From positions 100,030 through 164,029 of the forward strand of contig NZ_JBFNXJ010000013.1 of assembly GCF_040812015.1 (NCBI RefSeq): a DNA stretch of 64,000 nucleotides, in the 5' to 3' direction. The notes under the pieces were generated by a model, which saw only the letters and a list, made by a program, of their open reading frames with translations, did not search any database and was not told the origin of the DNA. The stretch comes from Chitinivorax sp. PXF-14. Lineage in GTDB: Bacteria; Pseudomonadota; Gammaproteobacteria; Burkholderiales; SCOH01. Positions 45,939 to 58,070 of the stretch are shown here, one piece after another. Position 1 is the first letter of the stretch; every line of letters starts with the position of its first letter. A program made the position numbers and the translations under genes.

Positions 45939-47467
45939 CACGATCAAAAAAGCTCGTCAAGGCGCAACGCCTGCCGGATCAATCCGAATGGACATTTGAA
46001 CTGCTGGAGCAGGCGCATCAGCAAATTCGTCGTGTAGCCGAGCGCTACGGCCTCGACACCTATCCCAATCAACTCGAGGTGATCACCGCGGAACAGATGA
46101 TCGATGCCTACACCTCGGTTGGCATGCCGGTCAGCTATCACCACTGGTCTTTCGGCAAGCATTTCCTGTCCACCGAAAAAGGCTACCGCCGTGGCCAGAT
46201 GGGGCTGGCCTATGAAATCGTGATCAATTCTAACCCTTGCATCGCCTACCTGATGGAGGAGAACTCGCTGACGATGCAGGCCTTGGTGATCGCGCACGCC
46301 AGCTATGGCCACAATTCGTTTTTCAAGGGCAACTACCTGTTCCGCACCTGGACGGATGCCGACGCCATCATCGACTACATGGTGTTCGCCAAGAATTACA
46401 TCGCCGAGTGCGAACAACGCTATGGCGTCGACGCCCTCGAAGAGCTGCTCGACTCATGCCACGCCCTGCAGAATTACGGGGTGGACCGCTACAAGCGGCC
46501 GGCAAAGCTGTCGCTGGCGCAAGAGCGTGCGCGCCAGAAGGAGCGCGAGGAGTACCAGCAGACCCAGGTCAACGAGCTGTGGCGCACCCTGCCGCGACAC
46601 GCCGAGGAAATCGCGAACAATATGCCCATGCGATTCCCAGCCGAACCGCAGGAGAATCTGCTCTACTTCATCGAAAAATTCGCCCCGCTGCTGGAGCCCT
46701 GGCAGCGCGAGGTGGTGCGCATCGTGCGCAAGATCGGCCAGTATTTCTACCCGCAGCGCCAAACCCAGGTGATGAATGAAGGCTGGGCCACGTTCTGGCA
46801 CTACACCATCCTGAATACCCTGTACGACGAAGGGGTTGTCAGCGACGGCTTCATGATGGAATTTCTGCAAAGCCATACCAATGTGGTGTACCAGCCCCCC
46901 GTCACCAGCCCCTACTACAGCGGTATCAATCCTTATGCACTAGGCTTTGCAATGATGCGGGACATTCGCCGCATCTGCGAAGCGCCGACGGAAGAAGACC
47001 GCTACTGGTTCCCGGACATCGCAGGCAGCGACTGGCTCAAGACGCTGGATTTCGCCATGCGCAATTTCAAGGACGAGAGCTTCATTGCCCAGTTCCTCTC
47101 CCCCAAGCTGATCCGCGATTTCCACTTCTTCTCGGTGCTGGACGACGATGCCGAAGATCAGCTGGCGATCTCGGCCATTCATGACGAAGATGGTTACCGT
47201 TACATCCGCCAGAAACTGGCCGACCAGTACAACCTGGGCAATCGCGAACCCAATATCCAAGTATGGTCGGTCAACACGCATGGTGACCGCGCGCTCACCT
47301 TGCGCCATACCCAGTTCCAGCGCAGACCCTTGAGCAACCAGACGGACGAAGTACTGAAACACGTGGCCAGGCTGTGGGGCTTCGATGTGAACCTCGAAGC
47401 TGTCGACCCACAGGGCAAGATCACGCAGCGATATGAGTGCCATCGCGAGAAACGCGGCAGTCATTGA
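45935..47467 (+). CDS. spoVR: SpoVR family protein (YcgB)
   Basis: A 510-residue protein with the family blocks MPVSYHHWSFGKHFLSTEKGY, EENSLTMQALVIAHASYGHNSFFKGN, MNEGWATFWHYTI and NPYALGFAMMRDI (each in part). His and Glu residues in these blocks suggest a metal site, but the function is unknown outside spore formers, and this organism shows no sign of sporulation. The ATG overlaps the yeaH stop codon. A terminator follows. Confidence 0.94.
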   Translation: MTRSKKLVKAQRLPDQSEWTFELLEQAHQQIRRVAERYGLDTYPNQLEVITAEQMIDAYTSVGMPVSYHHWSFGKHFLSTEKGYRRGQMGLAYEIVINSNPCIAYLMEENSLTMQALVIAHASYGHNSFFKGNYLFRTWTDADAIIDYMVFAKNYIAECEQRYGVDALEELLDSCHALQNYGVDRYKRPAKLSLAQERARQKEREEYQQTQVNELWRTLPRHAEEIANNMPMRFPAEPQENLLYFIEKFAPLLEPWQREVVRIVRKIGQYFYPQRQTQVMNEGWATFWHYTILNTLYDEGVVSDGFMMEFLQSHTNVVYQPPVTSPYYSGINPYALGFAMMRDIRRICEAPTEEDRYWFPDIAGSDWLKTLDFAMRNFKDESFIAQFLSPKLIRDFHFFSVLDDDAEDQLAISAIHDEDGYRYIRQKLADQYNLGNREPNIQVWSVNTHGDRALTLRHTQFQRRPLSNQTDEVLKHVARLWGFDVNLEAVDPQGKITQRYECHREKRGSH

Positions 47468-47484
47468 GGCGGCCCGACGACCCC

Positions 47485-47519
47485 AAAAAAACCCGCAGGT
47501 GCGATACCTGCGGTTTTTT
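47485..47519. terminator. Bidirectional terminator between spoVR and the PPK2 gene
   Basis: CGCAGGT/ACCTGCG forms a seven-base-pair stem with loop GCGAT, flanked by seven A residues on the left and six T residues on the right. It can end transcripts from both converging genes. Confidence 0.85.
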
Positions 47520-48439
47520 CATTCCTTGCGCTGGAGCGCCTCACGTGCCTTACGTAACTCGCTCTTTCGCACCTCGTCCAGTTCCGGGTAATGAAGGTCG
47601 AGCCCGGTCAGCGAGTCGAGTATCACACTGGCGACGGCAATGCGTGTGAACCATTTGTTGTCGGCAGGCACCACATACCACGGCGCATAGTCGGTCGCCG
47701 TATTGCGGATCATGTCCTGATAGGCCGCCATGTAGTGGTCCCAGTGATCTCGCTCGGCCGCATCGGCGGCCGAAAACTTCCAATGCTTGTCCGGATTGTC
47801 CAGGCGCTCAAGAAAGCGTTTCTTCTGTTCGGCTTTCGAGACATTGAGAAAGAACTTGCGGATCAGCACACCGTTGCGCGACAGGTAACGCTCGATGTGG
47901 CGAATATCCTCGTAGCGCTCATGCCAGAGATTGTCGGTGACGAGCCCTGCCGGTAGTTTCTGTTGTTGCAGCAGGTGCTGGTGCACCTTCACGATCAGCA
48001 CTTCTTCGTAGTAAGAACGGTTGAAGATGCCGATGCGGCCGCGCTCGGGCATGTTGCGCATGCAACGCCACATGTAGTCGTGGTCGAGTTCTTCTGCCGA
48101 CGGGGCCTTGAATGAAAAGACCTGGCAGCCGGCTGGATCGATCCCCGACATCACGTGGCGGATGGCGCCATCCTTGCCCGCGGCGTCCATCGCCTGGAAT
48201 ATCAGCAAGACGGCCCAACAATCCTGCGAGTACAGGCGCTGCTGAAGCTCGCTCAGCACCAGGATGCCCTGCTGCAGCAAATCCTTGCTCAGCGGCTTCT
48301 CTTCGGCGCCCAGCCCGCCCGTGTCGGCGGGGTCCCAGTCTTTGAGCTTGAAGCCGGCGCCATCACTGACACGCAGCGGTTTGGCGAGCTTGTGGGCAAT
48401 ATCAAGCAGTGCGCGGTGGTCTTTCAGGGGGTCTGGCAT
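47519..48439 (-). CDS. ppk2: PPK2 family polyphosphate kinase
   Basis: A 306-residue protein. The Walker A form is DAAGKDG (85-91), Walker B/lid includes GRIGIFNRSYYEEVL, and HEELDHDYMWR-like elements (EELDHDYMWR) lie between. PPK2 enzymes transfer phosphate between polyphosphate and nucleotides. The length and single domain fit class I or III, with ADP or AMP as acceptor not decidable by eye. It stands between spoVR (convergent) and an EamA transporter. Confidence 0.92.
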   Translation of the reverse strand: MPDPLKDHRALLDIAHKLAKPLRVSDGAGFKLKDWDPADTGGLGAEEKPLSKDLLQQGILVLSELQQRLYSQDCWAVLLIFQAMDAAGKDGAIRHVMSGIDPAGCQVFSFKAPSAEELDHDYMWRCMRNMPERGRIGIFNRSYYEEVLIVKVHQHLLQQQKLPAGLVTDNLWHERYEDIRHIERYLSRNGVLIRKFFLNVSKAEQKKRFLERLDNPDKHWKFSAADAAERDHWDHYMAAYQDMIRNTATDYAPWYVVPADNKWFTRIAVASVILDSLTGLDLHYPELDEVRKSELRKAREALQRKE

Positions 48440-48484
48440 GGGCTTGCGCTCCGCGGTGATGAACAGTCGTCATCATCATTATGG

Positions 48485-48513
48485 AAAAGCCCGCCAGGCT
48501 TAGCCAGCCCGGC
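48485..48513 (-). terminator. Possible terminator after the EamA transporter gene
   Basis: On the minus strand GCCGGGCT/AGCCTGGC forms an eight-base-pair stem with one G-U pair and a five-base loop, and TTTT follows four bases later. The signal is weak. Confidence 0.4.
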
Positions 48514-48514
48514 A

Positions 48515-49390
48515 TCAGCGCTGAATACTGCGACGCAGCGATTCGTATTGATTGATGCCAAGCCCAAGCAGGATCAGCACCGTGCCAAGCCAGACGGCTG
48601 GGTCGATCGCCTCGTGGTTGAATGCGCTGCCAAGCAACAAGGCGGTGACAGGCGTGATCAGCTGGATCAACGCCACCCGGCTGGCAGGCAGATGCCTGAG
48701 CAGGTAGAAAAACAGGCTGAAACCCGCAACCGAGGCGACGGTCGACATATAGGCGATGGCGGCGATGGTTCGCACCGGGACCACTGCCGGCACACCTCCG
48801 CCAAACAGCCACCAGCTGACAAGATAGAGCGGCAACGCCAGCGTGAGCGACCCGGCGGTGATGGCAAAGGGGTCGTGTGCTCCGCCGATACGCTTCACCC
48901 AGACAGTACTCAGCGCCTGTATCAGCGCACCGACGAGAACCCCGCCTACGGCCAGCGCGGCTTGTGGGCCAACCAGCAAGGACGAGCGATTGATCACCGC
49001 CAACCCGATGAGCCCCATGATCAGTCCCAGCAATTTTTGCCGCGAGAATCGCTCCGCCAGCCACCAGGAGGCAAACAGCCCGGTCCAGATCGGCCCCGTG
49101 CCGTAGAGCACCGCGATCAGCCCTGACGGCACATACTGGGCCCCCCAGTAGGTCAGCATCATCGAGCAGTATTGCAGCACCCCTGCGGCGAAATAGGTCT
49201 CCAGCGCGCGCTTGTCGTGCGGGATACTGACTTTCAGCAAACGGCACAGCACGAGCGTCAGCGCCAGTGCGATCGACATGCGGCTGGCGACGCCAGACAG
49301 GAAGCCGACACTATCCACACTCCAGCGGATGCCGAGCGCGGTGGTGGACCAGATAAAGATGATGGCGAAGTAAGCGGGGCCGACGGGCAT
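48515..49390 (-). CDS. EamA-family (DMT) transporter
   Basis: A 291-residue inner-membrane protein with about ten hydrophobic helices in two EamA repeats. YFAIIFIWSTTALGIRWSVD opens the first, and the second ends LIQLITPVTALLLGSAFNHE with the Pro-Val-Thr motif typical of the family. Members export amino acids or metabolites. The substrate cannot be told. It is a single gene upstream of ppk2 on the same strand. Confidence 0.88.
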   Translation of the reverse strand: MPVGPAYFAIIFIWSTTALGIRWSVDSVGFLSGVASRMSIALALTLVLCRLLKVSIPHDKRALETYFAAGVLQYCSMMLTYWGAQYVPSGLIAVLYGTGPIWTGLFASWWLAERFSRQKLLGLIMGLIGLAVINRSSLLVGPQAALAVGGVLVGALIQALSTVWVKRIGGAHDPFAITAGSLTLALPLYLVSWWLFGGGVPAVVPVRTIAAIAYMSTVASVAGFSLFFYLLRHLPASRVALIQLITPVTALLLGSAFNHEAIDPAVWLGTVLILLGLGINQYESLRRSIQR

Positions 49391-49464
49391 GGCGGGCTAG
49401 GATACGGCCAGCGTTGCAGGCAAGCAAGCGCGGCCCGGTTGCAGAGACGTCGGAATCAGGCATG

Positions 49465-49490
49465 AAAAAGCCACAGGGGGTGCCTGTGGC
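49465..49490 (-). terminator. Rho-independent terminator after the LTxxQ protein gene
   Basis: On the minus strand GCCACAGG/CCTGTGGC forms an eight-base-pair stem with a five-base loop, followed by five T residues. It lies about 180 bases beyond the 49673 stop codon and is the first terminator after that operon. Confidence 0.75.
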
Positions 49491-49672
49491 CTGTGAGCAC
49501 CCTCCTCCAGCTGGTGGCCGGTGGCAGCGCAATGCAATACGTTGGGCCGGATTGTCCGCCTACTATCTGGCCGTGTCAATTGCACACAAACGATATATTT
49601 TTGCGGTTTCGCGCGTATTCGAACCGGCTTTCCCGGGCAATTGCTGGATTCCGCAGCGCTCGCCTTCCACTC

Positions 49673-50341
49673 TCATTCAACAGGAGGCCGCGGCGGGCCC
49701 TCATTGGGCGGCGGAAGTGGCAGCAGGGCGCGCTGCTCCGGTGTCAGGCCGCGCATAAACTGTTCGCGCTGCTGTTTGCGTTGTTGCAGATAGCCGCGTA
49801 TCTGCTCACGCACATCGGGCGACAGGTTGTCGAAGAACTGCTTGCGCTGCTCCGGGGCCAACTCGTTCTTGTGGCGCCACTGCTCGCGCTGCTCCGGCGT
49901 CAGTGCCTGCAATATGCGGTCATGCGTATCGCGATCGCGCTGCATCTGCGCGCGCGCCTGCTCCCGTTGATCCGGGCTCAGGCTGTCGAAAAAGGCCCGA
50001 TGCTCCGCTTCGCGCCTCGCCTGCATCTGCTCCCGCAAGGCGTCGAGCTTTTCCGGCGGTAAGCCGCTCCGCCCCGCCTGCTCGCGCCACTTCGCGCGCG
50101 CATCCCATCTCTCGCGCAAGTCGTTGGCCTCGTCAGGCGTCAGCTTGCCGTCCTTGAGCGCCCGCTCGAGCCTGCGTTCCCTGTGCTGACGCTGCTGATT
50201 CGCCTCGTCATCCTGAACGATCGGCCGCAGCGCGCCAACTGGCGGGCCAGCCACGGCATGGCCTGCCATGGCGGCCAGCAGCAAGGCTGCAGCACAAGGG
50301 AGGGAAATGATTGATGGCCATGCCATCGCCTTACGTTTCAC
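49673..50341 (-). CDS. Periplasmic Arg/Gln-rich helical protein with repeated LTPEQ motifs (CpxP/Spy-like)
   Basis: A 222-residue secreted protein. It starts at GTG 50341 and has a signal peptide ending GHAVA-GP. The mature part is highly charged and helical and carries at least four degenerate repeats of L(S/T/A)P(D/E)QR-Q at about residues 125, 150, 165 and 200, resembling the LTxxQ motif of CpxP/Spy chaperones and DUF3106 proteins. It also has DGKLTPDEANDL, shared with the gene upstream. The C-terminus is Pro-rich. A role in envelope stress sensing or chaperoning is inferred. Confidence 0.65.
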   Translation of the reverse strand: MKRKAMAWPSIISLPCAAALLLAAMAGHAVAGPPVGALRPIVQDDEANQQRQHRERRLERALKDGKLTPDEANDLRERWDARAKWREQAGRSGLPPEKLDALREQMQARREAEHRAFFDSLSPDQREQARAQMQRDRDTHDRILQALTPEQREQWRHKNELAPEQRKQFFDNLSPDVREQIRGYLQQRKQQREQFMRGLTPEQRALLPLPPPNEGPPRPPVE

Positions 50342-50344
50342 GGT

Positions 50345-50653
50345 TTAACGCTTCTCCGCATCATGCTTTTCCGTATAGATATCGTGGCTGAACTGGTTGA
50401 GATCCTGGCGTAAGTCCTTGCGCTCCGCTACGTTAAGCTTGCCATCAGCGCGGTAGGCCTGCTGTTCGGTATGAATGGCGCGGCGCTCCTGGCGCAACGA
50501 TTGCACCTCGGTCCTGGTCAGCTCCCCGCTTGCGACTCCCTGCGCGATACGCCGATCGTCCCGGTGCTCCTCGTGATGGAGTGGCCCGGCAACGGCGCTG
50601 AGCGTCAACCCGGCAAATAGCGACGTGGCGATGATAGCGGTAAATTTATTCAT
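50345..50653 (-). CDS. Small periplasmic protein with paired GxLTxxE motifs
   Basis: A 102-residue protein with a signal peptide (FAGLTLSAVAGP) and a charged, helical mature part. Two copies of a motif occur: SGELTRTEVQSLRQE and DGKLNVAERKDLRQD. The second looks like a shortened EF-hand loop. The next gene downstream (three-base gap) has the same motif once. GGAGG precedes the ATG by six bases. The frame is open upstream, but the signal peptide fixes the start. Function is unknown. It lies divergent from an OmpR/EnvZ pair and is probably controlled by it. Confidence 0.72.
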   Translation of the reverse strand: MNKFTAIIATSLFAGLTLSAVAGPLHHEEHRDDRRIAQGVASGELTRTEVQSLRQERRAIHTEQQAYRADGKLNVAERKDLRQDLNQFSHDIYTEKHDAEKR

Positions 50654-50799
50654 ATTGTCCTCCATTTCAACGTTACTCCGATGGCTTGTCCCCGGTGTTG
50701 CCTGGCCGACCCCAGTTGTAAATATCTGTGTCGGGGGCAAGCCTGCCGCTCGCAGGCCCGACAGAGCCAGCCGGCGAGAGGCTCCAGTTTCACGGCTCG

Positions 50800-50839
50800 C
50801 TGTAAAACCGATGTTTGCAAAATGGGGAGGATTGTAAAA
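50800..50839. promoter_or_regulatory. Direct repeats, possible response-regulator binding site
   Basis: CTGTAAAA (50800-50807), TTGCAAAA (50815-50822) and TTGTAAAA (50832-50839) are near-identical octamers in the same orientation, and a fourth, TTGTAAAT, lies at 50716-50723. They fall between the divergent small periplasmic gene and the OmpR-type gene. Repeat spacing is 15 and 17 bases, not a fixed 10 or 11, so the assignment is tentative. Confidence 0.4.
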
Positions 50840-50923
50840 ATCCCGCATGCCATCGCGCTTGCGATACAGCTTTTAACAAATCGCCCCACGCCATCTGCGG
50901 TCGGGCTTGCTACACTTTTGGAC

Positions 50924-51649
50924 ATGGATACGAACAAGAAACGCATACTGATCATCGATGACGATCCGCGCCTGCGGGAATTGCTGTTGCGCTACCTGAC
51001 GGAACAAGGCTTCGATGCCGACGCCTATGCCGATGGCAGCCAGCTCGATAAACGCCTGCAGCGCAATCGCCCCCACCTGCTCGTGCTCGACCTGATGCTG
51101 CCCGGCGAGGACGGGCTGTCGATCTGTCGCCGCCTGCGCGCGCAGCAGGACAGCCTGCCGATCCTGATGCTGACGGCAAAAGGTGACGACATCGACCGCA
51201 TCATCGGCCTCGAGATGGGCGCTGACGACTACCTGGCCAAGCCCTTCAACCCACGCGAGCTGGTCGCACGCATCAACGCCATCCTGCGGCGGCAATCCAA
51301 TCTGCCAGCACTGGCGGCGGCCTACAACAGCGACGAAGTGTATGAATTCGCCGATTTCGTGCTCGACGCCGGCAGCCGCAAGCTGACCCGTGCCGACCAG
51401 GACATCCCGCTCACCCATGCCGAGTTCTCCATCCTCAAGGTGCTGGCGATGCACCCACGCCACCCGCTGTCGCGCGAACGCTTGATGGAGCTGGCGCGCG
51501 GCAAGGAGCACGAGGCCTTCGACCGCTCGATCGATGTCCAGGTGTCGCGCATTCGCAAACTGATCGAGGATAACCCGGCCGAGCCTCGCTTCATCCAGAC
51601 CGTCTGGGGCTTCGGCTACGTGTTCGTGCCCGACGGCGGCGCGCGGTGA
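50924..51649 (+). CDS. OmpR-family response regulator
   Basis: A 241-residue regulator. The receiver domain has DDD at 12-14, the phospho-acceptor D56 in LVLDLMLPGEDG, and conserved Thr and Lys (LMLTAKG, YLAKPFNPREL). A winged-helix DNA-binding domain follows (LTHAEFSILKVLAMHPRHPLSR, then VQVSRIRKLIEDNP and WGFGYVF). The sequence is of the OmpR sub-branch. The ATG at 50924 is chosen because it starts just before the receiver fold, and the frame is open further upstream. The histidine kinase gene overlaps its end. Confidence 0.93.
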   Translation: MDTNKKRILIIDDDPRLRELLLRYLTEQGFDADAYADGSQLDKRLQRNRPHLLVLDLMLPGEDGLSICRRLRAQQDSLPILMLTAKGDDIDRIIGLEMGADDYLAKPFNPRELVARINAILRRQSNLPALAAAYNSDEVYEFADFVLDAGSRKLTRADQDIPLTHAEFSILKVLAMHPRHPLSRERLMELARGKEHEAFDRSIDVQVSRIRKLIEDNPAEPRFIQTVWGFGYVFVPDGGAR

Positions 51650-52950
51650 CTTGGCTGCCGCGCCTTCTTCCCGGCACCTTGTTCGGCCGGTTGGCGTTGC
51701 TGGTCGTCGGGCTCGTGATTGTGAGCCAGGTCTTCACGCTCGGGCTGCTGGGCTACAGCCGGGCCCAGCTCGTCGCCCGGCAGTTGTCCGAACAGGCGAT
51801 CGATGCGCTGGCCGAGCTCGAATCGGCGCTGGACCAGGCCTCTGCGGACGAGCGGGCGGTGTATCTCGATCTGTACAACCGTCCCTATTCGATCAACCTG
51901 TTGCCAGTCGCCACTGCCCACCCACCGCACCAGACGCCGGACGCAGACCGTTTTGCCGGCTTTCTGGCTGAGCGGCTGGTGGCGGACCACGTCTCGTTCA
52001 CCGATGCGCGCTTCCAGAACACGCCCAAGCGCGTGCTGTGGATCAAGGTATCGATGCTCGGCGACTGGTACTGGCTGACCGTCCCGCTCGGCGAGGACGG
52101 CGGCCAGCTGCGCTGGACCTTTCTTGCTGCCGTGCTCGGTTTTGGCGTCGTGGCGCTGGCTGCGGCCTTTGTCTTTGCCTGGTATCTGAACCGCCCGCTC
52201 AAGCGTCTGGCCGAAGCAGCCCGGCAGCTGGCTCAGGGGCAATACCCCGAGCGGCTATCCGAACGGGGTGTGAAGGAAACCCGTACGCTGGCACAGAGCT
52301 TCAATCGCATGTCGACGGCACTGGAACAGGCCGAAAGCGATCGCCGCATCATGCTGGCGGGCATCTCGCACGATGTGCGCACCCCCTTGACTCGCCTTCG
52401 CCTTGGCGTGGAGATGATGAGCGACGACAGCCTGCGTGACGGCATGCTGACCGATCTTGGCGATATCGAACGCATCGTGAGGCAGTTCCGCGATTTCATT
52501 GGCGGAGAGCCGGAAGAAGCCGTCGATGCGACCGATCTCAATGTGCTCGTCAACGACGTCTGCCAACGCTACCGCCGTGAAGGCGTTCCCATCGACACCC
52601 GGCTGGTGGGCGACCTGCCGTTGCTGACGGCACGCCCCTTGTCGATGCAGCGTCTGCTCAGCAATCTGATCGACAATGCGCGCCGCTACGGCTCACCGCC
52701 GCTTGAGCTATCCACCGGGCAGGCAGCCGGCCGGGTCTGGCTCGCGGTGCGCGACCATGGCCCGGGGGTGCCCGAGGATTCGATCTCGCAGCTCACCCAG
52801 CCCTTCGTCCGCCTCGACCCCGCTCGCCAGGCCGATGGTGGCAGCGGGCTCGGCCTGGCCATTGTCCAACGGATCGTCGATGCCCATGGCGCCACGCTGC
52901 TGCTGCACAATCATGCCGAGGGCGGGTTCGAGGCACGCGTCACATTTTGA
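51646..52950 (+). CDS. EnvZ-like sensor histidine kinase
   Basis: A 434-residue membrane kinase. Two helices (about 15-36 and 158-180) flank a periplasmic sensor of about 120 residues. A HAMP domain follows, then the phospho-acceptor H242 in AGISHDVRTPLTRLRLG, the N box (LLSNLIDNARRYG), and G boxes (VRDHGPGVP and DGGSGLGLAIVQRIV). It starts at GTG 51646 inside the regulator's stop codon. With the response regulator and the two divergent periplasmic proteins it may form an envelope-sensing module. Confidence 0.93.
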   Translation: MTWLPRLLPGTLFGRLALLVVGLVIVSQVFTLGLLGYSRAQLVARQLSEQAIDALAELESALDQASADERAVYLDLYNRPYSINLLPVATAHPPHQTPDADRFAGFLAERLVADHVSFTDARFQNTPKRVLWIKVSMLGDWYWLTVPLGEDGGQLRWTFLAAVLGFGVVALAAAFVFAWYLNRPLKRLAEAARQLAQGQYPERLSERGVKETRTLAQSFNRMSTALEQAESDRRIMLAGISHDVRTPLTRLRLGVEMMSDDSLRDGMLTDLGDIERIVRQFRDFIGGEPEEAVDATDLNVLVNDVCQRYRREGVPIDTRLVGDLPLLTARPLSMQRLLSNLIDNARRYGSPPLELSTGQAAGRVWLAVRDHGPGVPEDSISQLTQPFVRLDPARQADGGSGLGLAIVQRIVDAHGATLLLHNHAEGGFEARVTF

Positions 52951-52951
52951 T

Positions 52952-52997
52952 TTGCACAAAAAACGCAAAACGCCTAACATTAAACGGCAAATTGCGT
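52952..52997 (+). promoter_or_regulatory. Promoter with overlapping inverted repeat upstream of the Xre antitoxin gene
   Basis: TTGCAC (52952-52957) and TAACAT (52975-52980) are exactly 17 bases apart. The arms ACGCAA (52963-52968) and TTGCGT (52992-52997) form an inverted repeat that spans the -10 element, as expected for autorepression by an antitoxin. Confidence 0.55.
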
Positions 52998-53018
52998 ACC
53001 CATCATATTCTGTACACC

Positions 53019-53483
53019 ATGAGCCAGTACACCACCCAAACCCTCTCTGAGCCAGCAGCCGTTTATGCGGCTGACGATTACTCTCGTGTGGCCGAATTGC
53101 TCTCAGTCGAATTCAGCGACGAGCTGAACGTGGCCGAACAGATCGTCGCCGGGCTGCCTATCGCCGCAGTCAACACCCTCACCGCCGCCGGCATCAAGCG
53201 CAGCGAGATAAGCGATCTGGTCGCCCCCGCACGCACCTTGCAGCATCGCCAGAGCAAGGGCGAGCCATTGAGCCCGGAAGAAAGCGAGCGCGCGCTGCGG
53301 CTGGCACGTGTCATCGCTCAGGCCGAAACGGTGTGGGGTGACCACGATGCCGCCCTGGCCTGGCTCAGAAAGCCGCTTCGCCGCTTTGCCGGCAAGACGC
53401 CGCTGGACATGCTGCATACCGATGTCGGCGCACGCCTCGTCGAGCATTACCTGATCCAGATCGACGAAGGTTACGCAGCCTGA
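53019..53483 (+). CDS. Xre/MbcA/ParS-type antitoxin
   Basis: A 154-residue protein. The N-terminal half is Xre-like, and the C-terminal half carries the toxin-binding DUF2384 domain (RLARVIAQAETVWGDHDAALAWLRKPLRRFAGKTPLDML with the ARLVEHYLIQIDEG end, each in part). It neutralises the RES-domain toxin encoded next and represses the operon in known systems. The ATG at 53019 is preferred. The frame is open to 52947 within the kinase gene's end. Confidence 0.88.
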   Translation: MSQYTTQTLSEPAAVYAADDYSRVAELLSVEFSDELNVAEQIVAGLPIAAVNTLTAAGIKRSEISDLVAPARTLQHRQSKGEPLSPEESERALRLARVIAQAETVWGDHDAALAWLRKPLRRFAGKTPLDMLHTDVGARLVEHYLIQIDEGYAA

Positions 53484-53500
53484 CTCCCACCCACTCAGCC

Positions 53501-53956
53501 TTGACCCTGTGGCGTATCAGCAACCATGCCGATCTGGCCGGCACCGGCGGGCTGCTGGGTGCTGCACGCTGGCACAGCCAGGGGCGTCCCATCGTCTACC
53601 TCGCGACGTCGCCCGCCAGCGCCTTGCTCGAGATACTGGTCCACCTCGAGCTCGATTCCCCGCGCGCGCTGCCCAAGGCCTACCAGCTGCTGCAGATCGA
53701 CGTGCCGCCGCAAGTCAGCCGGCTCGATCTCGATCCGTCGATACTGACCGACGACTGGGACAGGCAGGCCCTGCTCACCCGCCGCATCGGCGACCGCTGG
53801 CTGCGCGACCATGCCTCTGCTCTGCTGCATGTGCCAAGCGCCATCGTGCCGCACACGCACAATGTGCTGTTCAACCCGCTTCATCCCGACGCGCGCGGTT
53901 GCCGCGTCGTTGCATCAGCCCGTTATCCCTTCGATCCACGCCTGTTTCGCAGCTGA
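53501..53956 (+). CDS. RES-domain toxin (NAD-degrading type)
   Basis: A 151-residue RES protein. Conserved residues line up: R23 (AARWHS), Y33 (IVYLAT), E44 (ALLEILVH) and S113 (VPSAIVP), with NVLFNP near the end. RES toxins split NAD+ and stop growth when the antitoxin is lost. The start is a TTG at 53501, 17 bases after the antitoxin stop codon and with no clear ribosome site, so low, coupled expression is likely. All key residues are intact, so the toxin is probably functional. Confidence 0.86.
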   Translation: MTLWRISNHADLAGTGGLLGAARWHSQGRPIVYLATSPASALLEILVHLELDSPRALPKAYQLLQIDVPPQVSRLDLDPSILTDDWDRQALLTRRIGDRWLRDHASALLHVPSAIVPHTHNVLFNPLHPDARGCRVVASARYPFDPRLFRS

Positions 53957-54051
53957 ACGGCACCGCCGGGCGCCCGCCAACGGCATGGCACTCACCTTGC
54001 CCGCGCCCCGTCTCGTCGGCCTTGTAGCCGCAAAGGGCCGAGGGCCCGCTG

Positions 54052-54060
54052 TGCTAGAAT
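54052..54060 (+). promoter_or_regulatory. Possible extended -10 promoter of hrpA
   Basis: TGCTAGAAT is an extended -10 (TGN plus TAGAAT), 28 bases before the hrpA ATG. No matching -35 is visible at the usual distance. Confidence 0.35.
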
Positions 54061-54088
54061 TGCCGCTTTTTCCGGCCCGTTTCACCTC

Positions 54089-57958
<3,870 letters not shown>

Positions 57959-57986
57959 GCAAGGCGGCGGCCAGGCCCGCGAACGC

Positions 57987-58014
57987 TTGTAAAATCGGCC
58001 TCTCGGGCTAAGAT
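57987..58014 (+). promoter_or_regulatory. Putative sigma-70 promoter of the EAL-HDOD gene
   Basis: TTGTAA (57987-57992) and TAAGAT (58009-58014) are 16 bases apart, about 55 bases before the gene. Confidence 0.4.
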
Positions 58015-58070
58015 TGACATATATCCTGGCGTAGTGTGCTTGCGCGCCCGATAAGCTTCGCCACCGACCG

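Noticed and set aside
45935..47467. spoVR as a sign of sporulation
   Set aside because: SpoVR/YcgB is common in non-sporulating proteobacteria, next to prkA and yeaH as here.
57987..58054. CCGATAA as a sigma-28 site for the EAL-HDOD gene
   Set aside because: The -10-like CCCGATAA has no TAAAG-type -35 at 11 bases.
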